Part shown: positions 10,501-17,785 of the stretch, one piece after another | Position numbering within the stretch: the stretch's first letter is position 1 | Layout of the letters: every line of letters begins with the position of its first letter | Source: JBGAPH01 sp046349955 | GTDB taxonomy: Bacteria > Planctomycetota > Planctomycetia > Pirellulales > JBGAPH01 | Assembly: GCA_046349955.1 (NCBI GenBank) | Contig: JAXMBI010000009.1 | Span: forward strand, 62,001 to 126,000 | DNA: 64,000 nt | Reading direction: 5' to 3' | The notes under the pieces: generated by a model | The model's input: the letters and a program-made list of their open reading frames with translations, nothing else | Told to the model about the DNA's origin: nothing | The model's database searches: none | Position numbers and translations under genes: made by a program

Positions 10501-11233
10501 GCGCCTGAGCGTTGGCTCAGGGACGGGACTTCCTGTCGCCAAGACCTTGTGGATGGTAGGCGACGAGCGCTGGCAGGATGTCCCGCCGGACGCGGCGCCC
10601 GCTGTCGACCTCGAACTGCAACGGCTCTACAGCACACGCGACCTTTTGACTACGGCAGTGGCTCAATCGGCCGGACGCGACGCGAACGTCTGGCTGCGCT
10701 CGTGGCTCGCGCGGTGGAGCGAGGCCGCCCGCTTCGCGTGCGCCCAGCTGGGCGGCGCGGGACCGAGCGGCGCCGTTGATCAGGCCGCTCTCCTCAGGCG
10801 CGCCACGGCGCGGCAGCAACAAGAAGTTGTGCAGGCCGCCGGCGAGCGCGGTTGGCCTCCGCTTGCAGGCGCCGCCCCCGAGCGGCAGAATCCGGTGCGT
10901 TCGTTTTGGTCGGGTTTGGGCCGTCCGGTTTATCGCTCGTCGCGGAGCGGCGACCAGCCTACCTTGGCGTTGCCCGTTCCCCCGTCGGTGCAATCGCTGC
11001 TTGGCCGGGCGACTTTGGGCGCCGCGCTTGCGCTTGCCGCGGTCGCCCTAGGCGTGGCCGCAGTTCGATCCCGTCGAGTTGCGCCCGGTGCGCCGTCGTG
11101 GGCCTGGGCCGCACTGGGCGTTCTCTGGTGGGCGTATTGTGTCGCGCCTTGGCTGGGGCTGCTGTTGGCGGCGTGGGCGGCCTGGCAAGCGGCTCCGCGG
11201 TCCTGGCGCGTGCCCACTTTGCCGCGTCGATGA
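4535..11233 (+). CDS. Giant secreted/membrane protein of unknown function (2232 aa)
   Basis: An unrecognised 2232-aa protein overlapping the preceding gene by 4 bases (ATGA). Residues 1-22 form a signal peptide. A long beta-rich region follows, then a cluster of hydrophobic helices around residues 1090-1195, then a second beta-rich region and two more helices near the C-terminus (about 2160-2180 and 2192-2220). The topology suggests two large extracytoplasmic halves separated by a membrane block. Residues about 418-492 share a module with the upstream protein. A stretch at about 985-1055 (SGVELLVDQSAAARMGIDP..., VERLLADAGWTVRYSGDAVVLTD) resembles a small alpha/beta domain of the secretin/STN kind; that is only an impression. 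No enzymatic motif was found. Codon use and GC match the neighbours, so this is a genuine single reading frame. Confidence 0.85.
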   Translation: MTGRFSAAFLLTWAAFAGQAMSQPPSAPQPLRIQRALVPKSARSEWNGEQGRYLPIDAARFERWLAARLAGSSVATLNTRIRAADYEARLDDQGRLVGSSRWEVEHTGSDPAILPLAPHEGLFSQATWRSPAGDAAAEVGLTGELRPGALVEASGVLETAWRLEPATTSDGERRYRVRLAECVQNRLTLALPEALKVGVDRGLAERDGVPQQGLQRWTIRPDSRLEIEIRVAWPEGQATDAPRLAVRQSAEYRLAPDGLTLETTFERVAQRWPEALSLVLPPGVRLLEATRSGAALPWERTAVDGQGERIAIALPAEVGGSGPLQLVCRADFVAGQPLVLPNLQLDDVLWEEGTARIVAAMPLRVTRLELSRARQTALDPDGAIRVQLFETSAAITVVASTPENPTPLLRGVSLAAEGARLTGVLLAELAGPRGDAPTLEASLSPAWTIDAVEADPLGALENWKQQDDRLVVRLAALADDRRPARLTIRGHRSLEPNLQLSAADLRMLEFRNSIARRDLVSLRAAEPLRIRTRYEQDLTLVAPEDLDLESARLLAEPPQGLCFAFDDSAERLRVSFLPGTPEFAADLVATVSRTGEGWSEEFQVRIAPANRPLEEVLIRLSEPRPELAWRLGDAKSPQRVLAQPLSPTDLAERGLPERDHVYRLSLPAAQPGAFELFGRAEHPTRASLQVALPAMVGAGSQVSRVGVSAANPCAVEASSPLERFFREPAAGGQPWSTAFRYDASLPSEALRLSVAAATDNAVPRGLWAWREVAETRVSANGARLHTITHFLENRGAEVLQFKWPSELELYSVRLDETAYPLGADARARGLSLRLTPGKRFQTLRCEFEESGASLGVAQRLTAPRLETPYHVASRSWRLGLPARYAAWSPRGARRAAWSARLLGPLANTTMTEPRPAWWLAPGPSWLGAPEAAAPEADLFAALATASITLAKTERPTWGQWFAAWQASLIQSGVELLVDQSAAARMGIDPREVAPRWSSRPTREEVERLLADAGWTVRYSGDAVVLTDGDAAQFLDESSAARSESVLPAIAWRTGEGCPPSPWRIPPAPRYASPDASPLLAIGDDWAVVARSEACWALFALAALGLALATIVAYRFRPRFALALGAACLLIAATVPAAWAVIAAALPVGWMSGSALHAIGGFYRKYQGVTTALPGVIAVSASAALGAAGAFAVPVSAPVYRVLIPVDDQRIPQGGEYFVPLELLAAIEADERAALWPGGSPVLWTSVDYRLDLSHGGPPRLQVVCELHSLARDCRFRWPGSDPRWELVDIRLDGRNGPTADRERAALFLAEPGRHRAEFAFRAVEGLQPPGQLEFDFPPQPSARVSLTAGAGPSDASVLLLEPTPAAGGRPGTFGSFAALGARRLRVAVQGSATAAALAPQRELYWLHVRPDYVTIDARLPLSEGSSAPLVLRSDQSLQITAGNVASPASETAGYRLELPTSSARDGVLRTTLLSPMSGVGRVSWPNLQGPTNAGRWLAISIDPSLAWTLPPPDQTRAVAPPEFLALWGEAGARPVAVVELPSTPLAWSIETSPRAATTRGRVVADCDLALRRARVVVTADLDTTTGYVLSHVVDLPAGFLLESAAVSQEGSDRLAYAARDGQALSLFLTSPVAGPHRVRIEGSLPVAESGELAFVPVTLANVASEPFELRLFRRVSALAELSHVRDAVRQELASARADDPGRRPLASLTATSPTFEARVRVAANEPELVAAQLLRRSQGEESAGYDVDVVVQVAGGRADALRFRLPTGWIRPRIEALGAAVDWLEGPAGETLLSLRFRTPLVETYRFRALDWRPTLPDDARLPYLASLDDEHWQRFFANPAPTVSPGEDRAAQGLAAAQLPPSLASLLPERTLVWRVTSLEANWRADAAERRSAPVVELADHAAYLDAAGGALLSAAYDLLPAGAPEVTLRLAEGDALLGLDVEGQPVFARESAPGRWLVQLPSSELPQRLEAVVLRPPGAARGALEAPRLSVGSGTGLPVAKTLWMVGDERWQDVPPDAAPAVDLELQRLYSTRDLLTTAVAQSAGRDANVWLRSWLARWSEAARFACAQLGGAGPSGAVDQAALLRRATARQQQEVVQAAGERGWPPLAGAAPERQNPVRSFWSGLGRPVYRSSRSGDQPTLALPVPPSVQSLLGRATLGAALALAAVALGVAAVRSRRVAPGAPSWAWAALGVLWWAYCVAPWLGLLLAAWAAWQAAPRSWRVPTLPRR

Positions 11234-11426
11234 GTCGCTGCCGCCAGGGCTTCGGGCGACCGCAACTAGGCCTGCCGCTTGTTGTTTCGCTCGCGGTAAA
11301 GTTTGCCTTGGCAGGCGGTCGGCCGTGTGATAATCTACGCCCCGCAATGGTCACTGGGCGGCCTGCTCGGTGGCGGCGAACGGCGTTCTACAGCGATCGT
11401 CGTGTTCGAAAGGGAAGGAGCCCACG

Positions 11427-11948
11427 ATGCAGACCGAGACCGGACCGAGCCTTCGCGTTCACATTCGCTGGATGATTCGCCGCGACCTGGCCGAGGTGCA
11501 GGCGATCGAAAATCAAAGCTTCGAGTTCGCCTGGCAAGAGGAGGACTTCTTGCGGTGCCTACGTCAGCGGAACTGCATCGGCATGGTGGCCGAGTGCGAA
11601 GGACGCGTGGTGGGCTACATGCTCTATGAGCTCCACAAGAACCGGCTGCACGTGCTCAACTTCGCCGTCGCCGCCGACACGCGGCGCCGTGGCGTCGGCC
11701 GCCTGATGGCCGGCAAGCTGGTGGGCAAACTCTCCCCCGAGCGTCGCACGCGCGTGATGCTCGAGGTCCGCGAAACCAACCTGCCCGCGCAACTCTTCTT
11801 TCGCGCCTGCGGCTTCCGGGCGGTCTCCGTGGTCCGCGGCTTCTATTCCGATTCTCCGGAAGACGCCTACTTGATGCAGTTTCGGCATCGCGCCCCCGCG
11901 GCGTCGCCGATCGTGCTGCCCGAAAGGATCACGCGGCTGGCCGGTTAG
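11427..11948 (+). CDS. GNAT family N-acetyltransferase, RimI-like
   Basis: A 173-aa GNAT acetyltransferase, likely transferring acetyl from acetyl-CoA to a protein N-terminus or small amine. The core is complete: an N-terminal IRRDLAEVQAIENQSF segment typical of RimI-like proteins, the acetyl-CoA binding motif RRRGVGRLM in the middle, and the LFFRACGFR segment near the C-terminus. The chosen ATG at 11427 follows GGAAGGAG at good spacing; an upstream in-frame Met at 11370 lacks homology. It lies about 190 bases after the giant protein gene on the same strand and converges with prpC. RimI itself acetylates ribosomal protein S18, but the actual substrate here is unproven. Confidence 0.88.
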   Translation: MQTETGPSLRVHIRWMIRRDLAEVQAIENQSFEFAWQEEDFLRCLRQRNCIGMVAECEGRVVGYMLYELHKNRLHVLNFAVAADTRRRGVGRLMAGKLVGKLSPERRTRVMLEVRETNLPAQLFFRACGFRAVSVVRGFYSDSPEDAYLMQFRHRAPAASPIVLPERITRLAG

Positions 11949-12016
11949 TGCTCTGCCAACGATTGGAGGCCGGCAGCGCTCGCCGCAGTTGGCAACGTTC
12001 GCGGGGCGCACGGACG

Positions 12017-13138
12017 CTACCGCCTCTCGATCCCGACCCAAGCCCGCGCCGCCGGGCCCGTGTAGTTTGCCCGCGGCCGGATGAGCCGGTTGTTGTCGAG
12101 TTGCTCGATCACGTGCGCGGCCCAGCCCGACACGCGGCTCACTACGAACAGCGGCGTGTAGAGTTCGATCGGCAGCCCCAGGTAGTTGTAGAGCCGGGCG
12201 CTTGGCCAGTCGAGGTTGGGCGGCAGCTTCTTCTCCTGCCACACGATGCCTTCGATGACCTCGGCCATTTGTTCGAGCGGCTCGTTGCCCGTGGCTTTCG
12301 CCAACTCGCCGCACAGCGTCTTCAGGTAGCGGGCCCGCACGTCGCCGTCTTTGTACACGCGGTGGCCGAAGCCCATGATCCGCTGTTTGCGGGCCAGTGC
12401 GTCGCGAATCCAGGCTTCGGCTTTGTCGGGGCTGCCAACCTCCGCGAGGACCTCCATCACGCGCTCGTTCGCGCCGCCGTGCAGCGGGCCTTTGAGCGCG
12501 CCGATGGCGCCTGTAACCGCTGAGTGGAGGTCGGCGAGCGTGGACGCGATGACGCGCGCGGCGAAGGTCGAGGCGTTCAACTCGTGCTCGGCATAGAGAA
12601 TGAGCGAAACGTCCATCGCCTTGATCGCCGCCGGCGTCGGCTCGGTGCGAAACAGCATCCACAGCAAGTTGGCCGCCAGGCCGCGATCGGGCTCGGAATG
12701 GACCGGCTCCATATTCTGCCGCAGGCGCCCCCAGGCGGCCAGGATCACCGGCAGTTGCGCGAGCAAACGTTCCGCCTTGCGCAGGTTCGCGGCGCGGTCG
12801 TTCTGCTGCGACTCAGGGTCCCAGTGCGCAAGCACGCTCGCCCCGGAGCGCATCACGTCCATCGGGTTCGAGTCGGTGGGCAGCTTATGCAGCCACGAAA
12901 CGATCAGCGGTTCGACCGACGCCTGGCAGAGCCGCTTCTGAAACGCCGCCAGTTCCGACTTCTTCGGCAGTTCGCCGTGGAGCAGCAGATAGGCCACTTC
13001 CTCGAACGTGCCGTGTTCGGCGAGCTCCTTGATGTCGTAGCCGCGGTAGAGCAGCCCGCTCGTGACGGTGCTGATCGCGGTCTCGCCGGCGACGACGCCT
13101 TCGAGGCCGGGGCGGTAGATTGCTTCGGTGTTGGTCAT
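12017..13138 (-). CDS. prpC: Citrate synthase family protein, probable 2-methylcitrate synthase
   Basis: A 373-aa type II citrate synthase. It condenses an acyl-CoA with oxaloacetate; the neighbouring prpB suggests propionyl-CoA, giving 2-methylcitrate. Visible family marks are the GPLHGGANE active-site His, the signature GFGHRVYKDGD, the NLDWPSA segment carrying the expected catalytic Asp, and the C-terminal RPRANYTGP. The length equals that of methylcitrate synthases and short citrate synthases (about 370-380 aa), shorter than the 430-aa E. coli-type enzyme. It lies 60 bases downstream of prpB on the same strand, so the two are probably one transcript. Distinguishing methylcitrate from citrate synthase rests mainly on this context. 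No prpD is in the window. Confidence 0.9.
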   Translation of the reverse strand: MTNTEAIYRPGLEGVVAGETAISTVTSGLLYRGYDIKELAEHGTFEEVAYLLLHGELPKKSELAAFQKRLCQASVEPLIVSWLHKLPTDSNPMDVMRSGASVLAHWDPESQQNDRAANLRKAERLLAQLPVILAAWGRLRQNMEPVHSEPDRGLAANLLWMLFRTEPTPAAIKAMDVSLILYAEHELNASTFAARVIASTLADLHSAVTGAIGALKGPLHGGANERVMEVLAEVGSPDKAEAWIRDALARKQRIMGFGHRVYKDGDVRARYLKTLCGELAKATGNEPLEQMAEVIEGIVWQEKKLPPNLDWPSARLYNYLGLPIELYTPLFVVSRVSGWAAHVIEQLDNNRLIRPRANYTGPAARAWVGIERR

Positions 13139-13198
13139 GCGGAGGTGGATTTTGGCTGTGGCCGTGCAGTAGGGTCCGCTGTGCGGACCAAAATTTTG

Positions 13199-14113
13199 CT
13201 ACGTCGGGGGCTGAAAATACGCGCGGTCGCGGTGTTCGTAGTCGTCGTAGTCGAGCAGGTCGTAGAGCTCTTGCCGCGTTTGCATCAGGTCGACCAGGCC
13301 GGCCTGCGTGCCCTCGGTGGCGATCACCCCCAGCGCCGCCTCGGCGGCCTTCATCGCCACGCGCAACAGCGTCACCGGGTAGAGCACGACTGCGAAACCC
13401 AGGTCGGCCAGTTCGTCGAGCGAGAGCAGCGGGCTGCGGCCGAACTCGGTCATGTTGGCCACGAGCGGGGCGTCGATCGTGTCGGCAAAGCGTTCGAACT
13501 CCGCCTTGTCGGCGAGCGCCTCGGGGAAGATCCAGTCGGCCCCGGCGTCGAGGTATTGCTCCGCCCGCGAGACTGCTTCGTCGAACCCGGTCACGCCGCG
13601 GGCGTCCGTGCGGGCGATGATCACCAGATTGGGATCGCTCTTGGCCGCCGCCGCCGCCCGCAGCTTGGCGCACATTTCGGCCGGATCGACGAGTGTCTTG
13701 CCAGAGAGGTGTCCGCAGCGTTTGGGCAGCCGCTGATCCTCGAGTTGAATGGCGGCCGCCCCGGCGGCCTCGAGTTCGGCGATGGTCCGCTCCACGTGAA
13801 TCGCCTCGCCGAAGCCGGTGTCGGCGTCGACGATCAGCGGCAGGGGCGTGGCCTGGGTCAGCCGGCGCGTTTCGGCGGCCAACTCGGTCAGGGTGAACAG
13901 CCCCACGTCGGGCAGGGCCAGCGAGCCGGCCGAAAAAGCCGCTCCCGAGAGGTAAATCGCCTCGAACTGCAGCGATTCGGCCAGCCGCGCCACCAGGGCG
14001 TTGAACACGCCGGGCGCTTGGATCGTATGGCCATCAATGGCCTGACGCAGCAACGCGCCGGGGGAGGAGGTCATGGGCAGGGAACGGCCAATGGCGGTGG
14101 GGAAAGCGACCAT
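13199..14113 (-). CDS. prpB: 2-methylisocitrate lyase (isocitrate lyase/PEP mutase superfamily)
   Basis: A 304-aa (or 291-aa) member of the isocitrate lyase/PEP mutase superfamily, splitting 2-methylisocitrate into pyruvate and succinate in the methylcitrate cycle. Key motifs are the metal-binding DADTGFGE segment, the QLEDQ segment, and KRCGHLSGK with the catalytic Cys typical of PrpB. The N-terminus MTSSPGALLRQAI matches how PrpB proteins begin, so the Met at 14074 may be the true start rather than the one at 14113; neither has a strong ribosome binding site. It is the first gene of a prpB-prpC unit. A related C-C lyase such as an oxaloacetate decarboxylase is the main alternative. Confidence 0.9.
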   Translation of the reverse strand: MVAFPTAIGRSLPMTSSPGALLRQAIDGHTIQAPGVFNALVARLAESLQFEAIYLSGAAFSAGSLALPDVGLFTLTELAAETRRLTQATPLPLIVDADTGFGEAIHVERTIAELEAAGAAAIQLEDQRLPKRCGHLSGKTLVDPAEMCAKLRAAAAAKSDPNLVIIARTDARGVTGFDEAVSRAEQYLDAGADWIFPEALADKAEFERFADTIDAPLVANMTEFGRSPLLSLDELADLGFAVVLYPVTLLRVAMKAAEAALGVIATEGTQAGLVDLMQTRQELYDLLDYDDYEHRDRAYFQPPT

Positions 14114-14277
14114 CCTAGCCCTGTGCCCGGTCGCTCGCCAAGGCCGACGCTTCCGCCGCCAAGATTACGGAACGAACACTTCGCTTGCCTCAGCAGTGGC
14201 CTCGATTAGAATGCGCTGCTAGGCGTTCTCTTTGTCGGTCGGCGCGGGCCGACGCGCCACCGCGAGGAGCGGAACCG

Positions 14278-14769
14278 ATGGACGGGTGGTGGTGGATCGT
14301 TGCCGTGGGCTGCATCGCCATTCTGGCGACGGGCGGCGTTCTCATCTGGCGCCCTGCGCGCGCGGCCATGCGGGCGTCCGAGCTGGCGAAGGCCAAGGCG
14401 GAGTTCCGCCGCCAACGCGAGCGGCTCGAAGCCCGCTTCGTGCAAATCGCCGGCTCGAGCGGCAAGCCGCGCGGTCTGGCCTGGACCAATTGCGACTTCG
14501 ACAATGCGGTGACGTACGCCCGCGACCGTCGCAGCGGCCAGCTTTCGGCGTTCGTTGCGGTGACAATCTCCTTCGAAGCCATCGAAGGGGGGGGCATGGA
14601 AGACGTAGCCGCCGTCTCGAACTTGCGGGCTGCCACGGCCGTGTTCCACTATGTTCGCGGCGCCTGGGAAACCGAGGGCCGGGCGGTGTTCAACTTGAAC
14701 CCTGCCGAGGCCATCGACCACTTCCGCGGCCAGCTCGAGCGGCTGGATCATCAGACCCCGCGCGTCTAA
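14278..14769 (+). CDS. Membrane-anchored hypothetical protein
   Basis: A 163-aa protein of unknown function. Residues 3-24 form one hydrophobic helix (WWWIVAVGCIAILATGGVLIW), followed by a basic/coiled segment (about 30-55) and a soluble C-terminal domain with alternating hydrophobic residues that ends in an amphipathic helix. The start is well supported: GAGGAG lies about 8 bases before the ATG. It is divergent from prpB and lies 180 bases before the next secreted-protein gene. I recognise no family; the layout suggests a small inner-membrane protein with a cytoplasmic C-terminal domain. Confidence 0.75.
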   Translation: MDGWWWIVAVGCIAILATGGVLIWRPARAAMRASELAKAKAEFRRQRERLEARFVQIAGSSGKPRGLAWTNCDFDNAVTYARDRRSGQLSAFVAVTISFEAIEGGGMEDVAAVSNLRAATAVFHYVRGAWETEGRAVFNLNPAEAIDHFRGQLERLDHQTPRV

Positions 14770-14952
14770 CGATCTCTCCCGACTTCGGCTGCCGGGCCCA
14801 TTCGACGGCGAAGAGGCGCCCGCAGCGGGCCGCGCTCTGCCAAGCTTTTCTGGTTTTCCGCGAAACAGTAGGCTGGGACCGCAAGTATTGACTTGCGCTG
14901 CCGCCCGTGCTGGGCCACCCCCTCCCACTTTTCGTCGGAAGCAGGTTTGAGC

Positions 14953-16737
14953 ATGCGATTTCGAGCCCTCGCCCCGTTCCTAGTCGTCCTTAGTTTTCTG
15001 GCCAGCCATCCGATCGCCGCGCTTGCCCGCCCTGTCACGGCCCAACTCGTTCCGCAGGGAGTCGTGGTGCTGCTGCAAATCCGCAGCGTGCCCGAGCTAA
15101 GAAGCCGCTGGCAGGGGACGGCGCTCGGCCAAATGACCCAGGATTCGCAGATCAAGCCGCTTGTCGACAGCCTCTACGGTTCGGCCCTGGAGGCGTTGGC
15201 CCCGGTGCAACAGCGGCTGGGCATTCCGCCAGAACGGCTCCTTGCACTGCCAACGGGCGAGTTCACGTTCGCGCTCGTCATGCCCGACGAGGGCCGGCCG
15301 GCGCCTCTGATCGTGCTCGACGTGGGGGAGAATCTGCCCGAGGCCTTGGGTGCGCTCGATAAAGCCGGCGTGAGCCTGGCCGAGCAAGGGGCGGAGCGCA
15401 CCGAGCAGACCGTGGGGGACACGAAGCTGGTGGTCTTCCGTTTCCCCGGCGATCGTTCGCCAATCGCCTGGTTCGAGCGCGAGAGCACGATCGTGCTCAG
15501 CCCCAACGTGGCGTTGCTCGAGGAAGTGGCGGGCGCCTGGAACGGCAAGTCGCTCTCGAAATTGTCGGAGAACAGCGGCTACGCGGCGGTGGCCGAGGCG
15601 GCCGGAATGGGGCAGCCCGATCCGCCCGAAGTGATGTGGTTCGTCGATCCGATCTCGATCGCCCGCCGTGCCATGCAGGGAAACCCAGTCGGCCAGATGA
15701 TGCTGGCATCCGCGCCCATGCTGGGAGTCGATGGCTTGCTCGGCGTCGGCGGCAGCCTCGATTTGGCCGCCGACGAATACGACATGATCCATCGCGTGCA
15801 GCTGCTCGTGAGGAGCCCGCGCGAAGGCGTGCTCGACGCGATCAGCCTGGGAGACGCCAAGCTCGTGCCGGCCGCCTGGGCGCCGGTCGATGTCGCCAGC
15901 CACACAGCCTGGCAATGGGATCTGTTGACGACGTTCGACCGCGTGGCGGCCGTGTTCGACCGCTTGCCTGGCCAGCAGAAGGGAGCGCTCGCCGCACGCT
16001 TGCAGCCCCTCTTCGACCCTTACCAGCTCGATTTTCGCGGAGAGTTGCTGCCCGCACTCGATGGACGGATCAGCATGGCGAACTGGTTCGAGCGGCCGGT
16101 TTCCCTCCAGAGCCAGGTTTCGCTGGGCGCCGTCGGGCTGCGCGACCCCGAGGCGGCTCGGCAGCTTTTGGCTCGGTTCGTGGCGGCGGTCGAGGGGCGG
16201 CTCGAAACGCGCGAGTTCGGCGGGGTGACCTACTATCGCTGGCTGCAACCGGGAGGCGACTCCGACGAATCCACCGACGCGGATGGACCTCCCCGTCCGC
16301 CACGACCGCAGCCGTGCTTCGCAATCATTGGCAACGATCTCGTGGTGGCCGATCGCCCGAGCGCGCTCGAGCGGGCGATCTCCACGGCGGCCGACCCCAA
16401 AGCCTCGCTTGGCGGCTCGATCGAGTTCAAGCTCATCATGAGCAAGCTCGGCCGCTTGCCCGGCGGCAAATCCCCCGGCATGTTTTCGTTCACACGGCCG
16501 GAGGAGAGCTATCGCTACTGGTACGAGATGGCGACTTCGGAGGCCACTCGCGAGCGGCTGGAGCAACAGGCGGAGCGAAACCCGTTCTTCGCCGCCCTGC
16601 ATAAAGCCCTGACCGAGCACCCGCTGCCCCCGTTCAGCGTGTTCCAGCAGTACCTGGCGCCGGGCGGGGCGATCATCACGAGCGACGATCGCGGCTTCCA
16701 CTACACCGGGTTCACCTTGCGGCGAAAGCGGGAATAG
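14953..16737 (+). CDS. Secreted protein of unknown function (DUF3352-like)
   Basis: A 594-aa exported protein. Residues 1-28 are a signal peptide (MRFRALAPFLVVLSFLASHP...ALA), and the ATG at 14953 was chosen because it begins this signal; an in-frame Met 60 bases upstream adds only a non-homologous leader. The mature part starts VPQGVVVLLQIRSVPELRSR and continues with repeated patterns seen in DUF3352-type planctomycete proteins, which bear no catalytic motif I can name. A Pro/Asp-rich linker lies near residues 437-450. The 3' end overlaps the convergent downstream gene by 37 bases. The DUF assignment is a recollection of style, not a database result. Confidence 0.8.
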   Translation: MRFRALAPFLVVLSFLASHPIAALARPVTAQLVPQGVVVLLQIRSVPELRSRWQGTALGQMTQDSQIKPLVDSLYGSALEALAPVQQRLGIPPERLLALPTGEFTFALVMPDEGRPAPLIVLDVGENLPEALGALDKAGVSLAEQGAERTEQTVGDTKLVVFRFPGDRSPIAWFERESTIVLSPNVALLEEVAGAWNGKSLSKLSENSGYAAVAEAAGMGQPDPPEVMWFVDPISIARRAMQGNPVGQMMLASAPMLGVDGLLGVGGSLDLAADEYDMIHRVQLLVRSPREGVLDAISLGDAKLVPAAWAPVDVASHTAWQWDLLTTFDRVAAVFDRLPGQQKGALAARLQPLFDPYQLDFRGELLPALDGRISMANWFERPVSLQSQVSLGAVGLRDPEAARQLLARFVAAVEGRLETREFGGVTYYRWLQPGGDSDESTDADGPPRPPRPQPCFAIIGNDLVVADRPSALERAISTAADPKASLGGSIEFKLIMSKLGRLPGGKSPGMFSFTRPEESYRYWYEMATSEATRERLEQQAERNPFFAALHKALTEHPLPPFSVFQQYLAPGGAIITSDDRGFHYTGFTLRRKRE

Positions 16738-17303
16738 CCGAGCGGATCGTCGCCCCCAAGTGGCTTGCGCTCGAGTTCAGGCGCTAGAGATCGCAGCGTT
16801 CGGATCAGTTCCGCGAGGTCCCGCTCCGAGATCACCGCCAAGGGCAGTTCGTAGACGCCGCGCAGGTCGTGCAACCGAAATTCGACGGCCGGAAAGCTGG
16901 AGTCCGACCGCATCGCCGGATTCGCCTGCCAGCTCGCCAGGTCTTCCCAGGGGAAGTCGAAGCCCAGCGGCCAGGGATGGAGCCGCACTCCCCGTGAATC
17001 GACGGACAGCGTGCCCACCAGCGGCACGAGCGTGCGCGCGAGACATGCGACGCCGGCAATCGCGAGCGCGAGACCACAGAACAAAACGCGCTTGTCGATG
17101 CCGGCGGACGCCGACAATTGACTGAGCAAGAACGCGCCCGCTCCGATGCCCGCGACGCCTGCCAGCAGGCGCGTCGCCACGGTTGGCCAACCTTGTCGCA
17201 CCAGCGGCACGGAAAAGCCGCGTGATGGGCCCAGGCGGCGAAGCCGCCCCTCACGCGACCCTGCGGTCCAGACAGCGACCGGTTCGAGGCTCGCGTTCCT
17301 CAT
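16701..17303 (-). CDS. Hypothetical membrane protein with two helices
   Basis: A 200-aa protein of unknown function. Two hydrophobic helices (about 42-62 and 72-94) are followed by a soluble domain of about 100 residues (GTLSVDSRGVRLHPWPLGFDFPWEDLASWQ...) whose alternating pattern resembles a bacterial PH-like membrane-associated domain; this is inference. It overlaps the upstream 128-aa gene by 4 bases on the same strand, so the two are coupled, and its 3' end runs 37 bases into the convergent 594-aa gene. Confidence 0.7.
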   Translation of the reverse strand: MRNASLEPVAVWTAGSREGRLRRLGPSRGFSVPLVRQGWPTVATRLLAGVAGIGAGAFLLSQLSASAGIDKRVLFCGLALAIAGVACLARTLVPLVGTLSVDSRGVRLHPWPLGFDFPWEDLASWQANPAMRSDSSFPAVEFRLHDLRGVYELPLAVISERDLAELIRTLRSLAPELERKPLGGDDPLGYSRFRRKVNPV

Positions 17304-17686
17304 AACACGTCTCCGTTGGTTTCATTCGCCGCGTCTTCTGAATGGTCGAGCACGGGGCTGCGGGCCTGGCTGGCGGCTACGGAGCTCAAGCCCAAGTAGA
17401 ACAATCCGATCGCGGCCATCCCCGCGACGGCCATCCACCCCGTAAGCAGACTATTTACGACGCAGCCGACCAGCGCCGCCGACAGGGCCAACAACCCCAA
17501 CCACAGACACATGCGCGCCGCGCTCACATGCCCGTGGGACGGACGCCCGACCGGCTGGCCATTCCGCGAGCCAGCGGCCGGCGCGTCCTCTTCGCGGTGC
17601 AATCGGAGCGCGCTGTCGGCCGCGTCCTGGCCGACAGGCTGTTCCTGCCGCGTCGCTGTTCCAGAGATCCGTGGGGCTTCAATCAT
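17300..17686 (-). CDS. Small hypothetical membrane protein
   Basis: A 128-aa protein of unknown function with a hydrophilic N-terminal half and two hydrophobic helices at about residues 59-78 and 84-104. A Cys-containing stretch (ALVGCVVNS) sits at the end of the first helix. Its stop overlaps the start of the following 200-aa membrane protein by 4 bases, which argues that both are real and co-translated. It is the first gene of this pair, starting about 100 bases past the end of the SbtA-like transporter gene on the same strand. Confidence 0.65.
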   Translation of the reverse strand: MIEAPRISGTATRQEQPVGQDAADSALRLHREEDAPAAGSRNGQPVGRPSHGHVSAARMCLWLGLLALSAALVGCVVNSLLTGWMAVAGMAAIGLFYLGLSSVAASQARSPVLDHSEDAANETNGDVL

Positions 17687-17785
17687 GCGGATTTCGCTGC
17701 GGAAGTTCAGACCGCGACCGCTGCTCGCCAGGCAAGCCTCGATTGCCGAATTAGGAACGCCACGCCGGAAGAGAACTTCCCGACC

